DNA from: Hydrogenovibrio halophilus DSM 15072
GTDB taxonomy: Bacteria > Pseudomonadota > Gammaproteobacteria > Thiomicrospirales > Thiomicrospiraceae
Length of the DNA stretch: 64,000 nt
Direction: 5' to 3'
Assembly (NCBI RefSeq): GCF_000384235.1
Contig: NZ_KB913033.1
Location: forward strand, 620,001 to 684,000
Each line of letters begins with the position of its first letter. Position 1 is the first letter of the stretch. Positions 62,332 to 64,000 of this stretch are shown piece after piece. The position numbers were made by a program, and so were the translations under genes. Under the pieces are notes generated by a model, which was not told the DNA's origin, made no database searches, and worked only from the letters and a program-made list of their open reading frames with translations.

Positions 62332-62475
62332 TTACGCGCCCGACACCAAGCATTCCGCCAGTGTACAAGCGCCGTTATCATACACAATCGCACCATCATT
62401 TGGCGTAAAAAATCCTGTTTTCACCAGGCCTGGTAAAAAAGGGATAAAAAGGGGATTCGCCTGAGTTTCAGACAT
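62332..62475 (-). CDS. Possible small protein, 47 aa, between rrn terminator and coaX
   Basis: An ORF of 47 codons from ATG 62475 (protein M-S-E-T-Q-A-N-P-L-F-I...), ending 89 bp before coaX. It has no Shine-Dalgarno, and its ATG sits at the edge of the rrn terminator T-run. The sequence reads naturally (G-F-F-T-P-N-D-G-A-I-V-Y-D-N-G) and the palindrome within it falls in the P-G-L-V frame, as in real genes. It might be a relic of a longer gene. Not recognised. Confidence 0.25.
   Translation of the reverse strand: MSETQANPLFIPFLPGLVKTGFFTPNDGAIVYDNGACTLAECLVSGA
62423..62434. repeat. 12-bp palindrome ACCAGGCCTGGT, copy 17
   Basis: Exact copy between coaX and the rrn end, within the possible 47-codon ORF; flanked by GTTTTC and AAAAAAG. 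Confidence 0.95.
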
Positions 62476-62509
62476 AAAAAAACCCATGAGGCTTTCGCAC
62501 TCACGGGTT
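62475..62509 (-). terminator. Terminator of the rrn operon
   Basis: Minus strand AACCCGTGAG, a loop containing TGCGAAAGC, then CTCATGGGTT running into T7. Located 11 bases after the 5S 3' end. Confidence 0.88.
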
Positions 62510-62519
62510 CAGGATATAA

Positions 62520-62636
62520 GCTTGGGGATGACCTACTCTCACATGGGACCTCCCACACTACCATCGGCGCTGAGACGTTTCACTTCTGAGTTCGGCATGG
62601 GATCAGGTGGTTCCATCTCGCTATGGTCCCCAAGCA
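62520..62636 (-). rRNA. rrf: 5S ribosomal RNA
   Basis: About 117 nt. The minus strand contains the universal 5S core GATCCCATGCCGAACTCAGA and GCGCCGATGGTAGTGTGGG, with complementary ends TGCTTGGGGA and TCCCCAAGC. Exact ends are estimated from the terminal stem. Confidence 0.96.
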
Positions 62637-62808
62637 ATTGGGTACTGACAACCAGTCTTTCAACTCGTTGTCGGAATTTGGAAAAATCTCTTGGTTTCAA
62701 TCTCGACTCGGTAACAGTCTTTGTGTTGTTTTTGACTCTCAAGCTGTCAGCCTAACCTCAGCCAACTCAAAACCGTCTCTTTAAAAGACCAAGTTTTCTT
62801 TGAGTTGT
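62637..62808 (-). other. 23S-5S intergenic spacer
   Basis: About 170 bp without a tRNA gene or ORF. It contains T- and A-rich stretches that could pair with the rRNA flanks for RNase III processing. Confidence 0.7.

Positions 62809-64000
<1,192 letters not shown>

Overview
The window is chromosomal DNA from a gammaproteobacterium with moderately high GC content (about 55-57% judged by eye). The evidence is the housekeeping set and its order: nadD-rsfS-rlmH, coaBC next to radC and rpmB-rpmG, coaD-rsmD, a pair of M16 peptidases near ftsY, fabA-fabB, and an rrn operon end. The C-minus forms of L28 and L33 and a FabA/FabB unsaturated fatty acid pathway also fit. I cannot assign a genus from sequence alone.

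Layout. 1-5.8 kb: 3' part of a poly-HAMP chemoreceptor, rlmL, an MltB-type transglycosylase and a small ORF. 6.0-9.7 kb: a visibly AT-rich insert with three co-oriented envelope genes (CHASE2 sensor without output domain, small secreted protein, M48 lipoprotein protease). 9.9-16 kb: lspA, a globin-coupled diguanylate cyclase, rlmH, rsfS and nadD in one direction, then a J-domain protein and recQ. 16-22.4 kb: RND pump, its fusion protein, a LysR regulator, a divergent pirin and an intergenic palindromic repeat. 22.5-26.3 kb: coaBC, a thioesterase, radC, a DUF1461 membrane protein, rpmB and rpmG.

26.3-38.8 kb is the most unusual part. Seven co-oriented, closely packed genes encode a LuxE-like acyl-protein synthetase, a LuxC-type acyl-CoA reductase fused to a second LuxE/PaaK-like ligase, a third ligase of the same superfamily, an RsbW-like ATPase/GNAT acetyltransferase fusion, a membrane SpoIIE-type phosphatase, an RsbW-like kinase and a STAS antagonist. 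A diguanylate cyclase with two periplasmic ligand-binding modules follows. No luciferase genes (luxAB) are present. This looks like a carboxylate-activating and reducing pathway wired into a partner-switching signalling module.

39-55.7 kb: mutM, a lipoprotein, a P-type cation ATPase, two toxin-antitoxin pairs (ParE/RHH and BrnT/BrnA), modABC with modE, coaD, rsmD, lrgAB, an APC transporter and an M16 peptidase pair. 55.7-64 kb: a MITE-like element directly upstream of ftsY, ftsY, a DUF2914 protein, fabB, fabA, a remnant integrated element bounded by a 44-bp direct repeat of the tRNA-Thr 3' end (DUF2726 gene plus integrase fragment), tRNA-Thr, coaX, and the 5S and 3' part of the 23S rRNA.

Across the whole window a perfect 12-bp palindrome, ACCAGGCCTGGT, occurs 17 times exactly and many more times with one or two mismatches, inside genes and between them. 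It is absent from the AT-rich insert and the tRNA-Thr element. Chance would give roughly 0.01 copies. Inside genes it is read only in the two frames that give Q-A-W or P-G-L-V.
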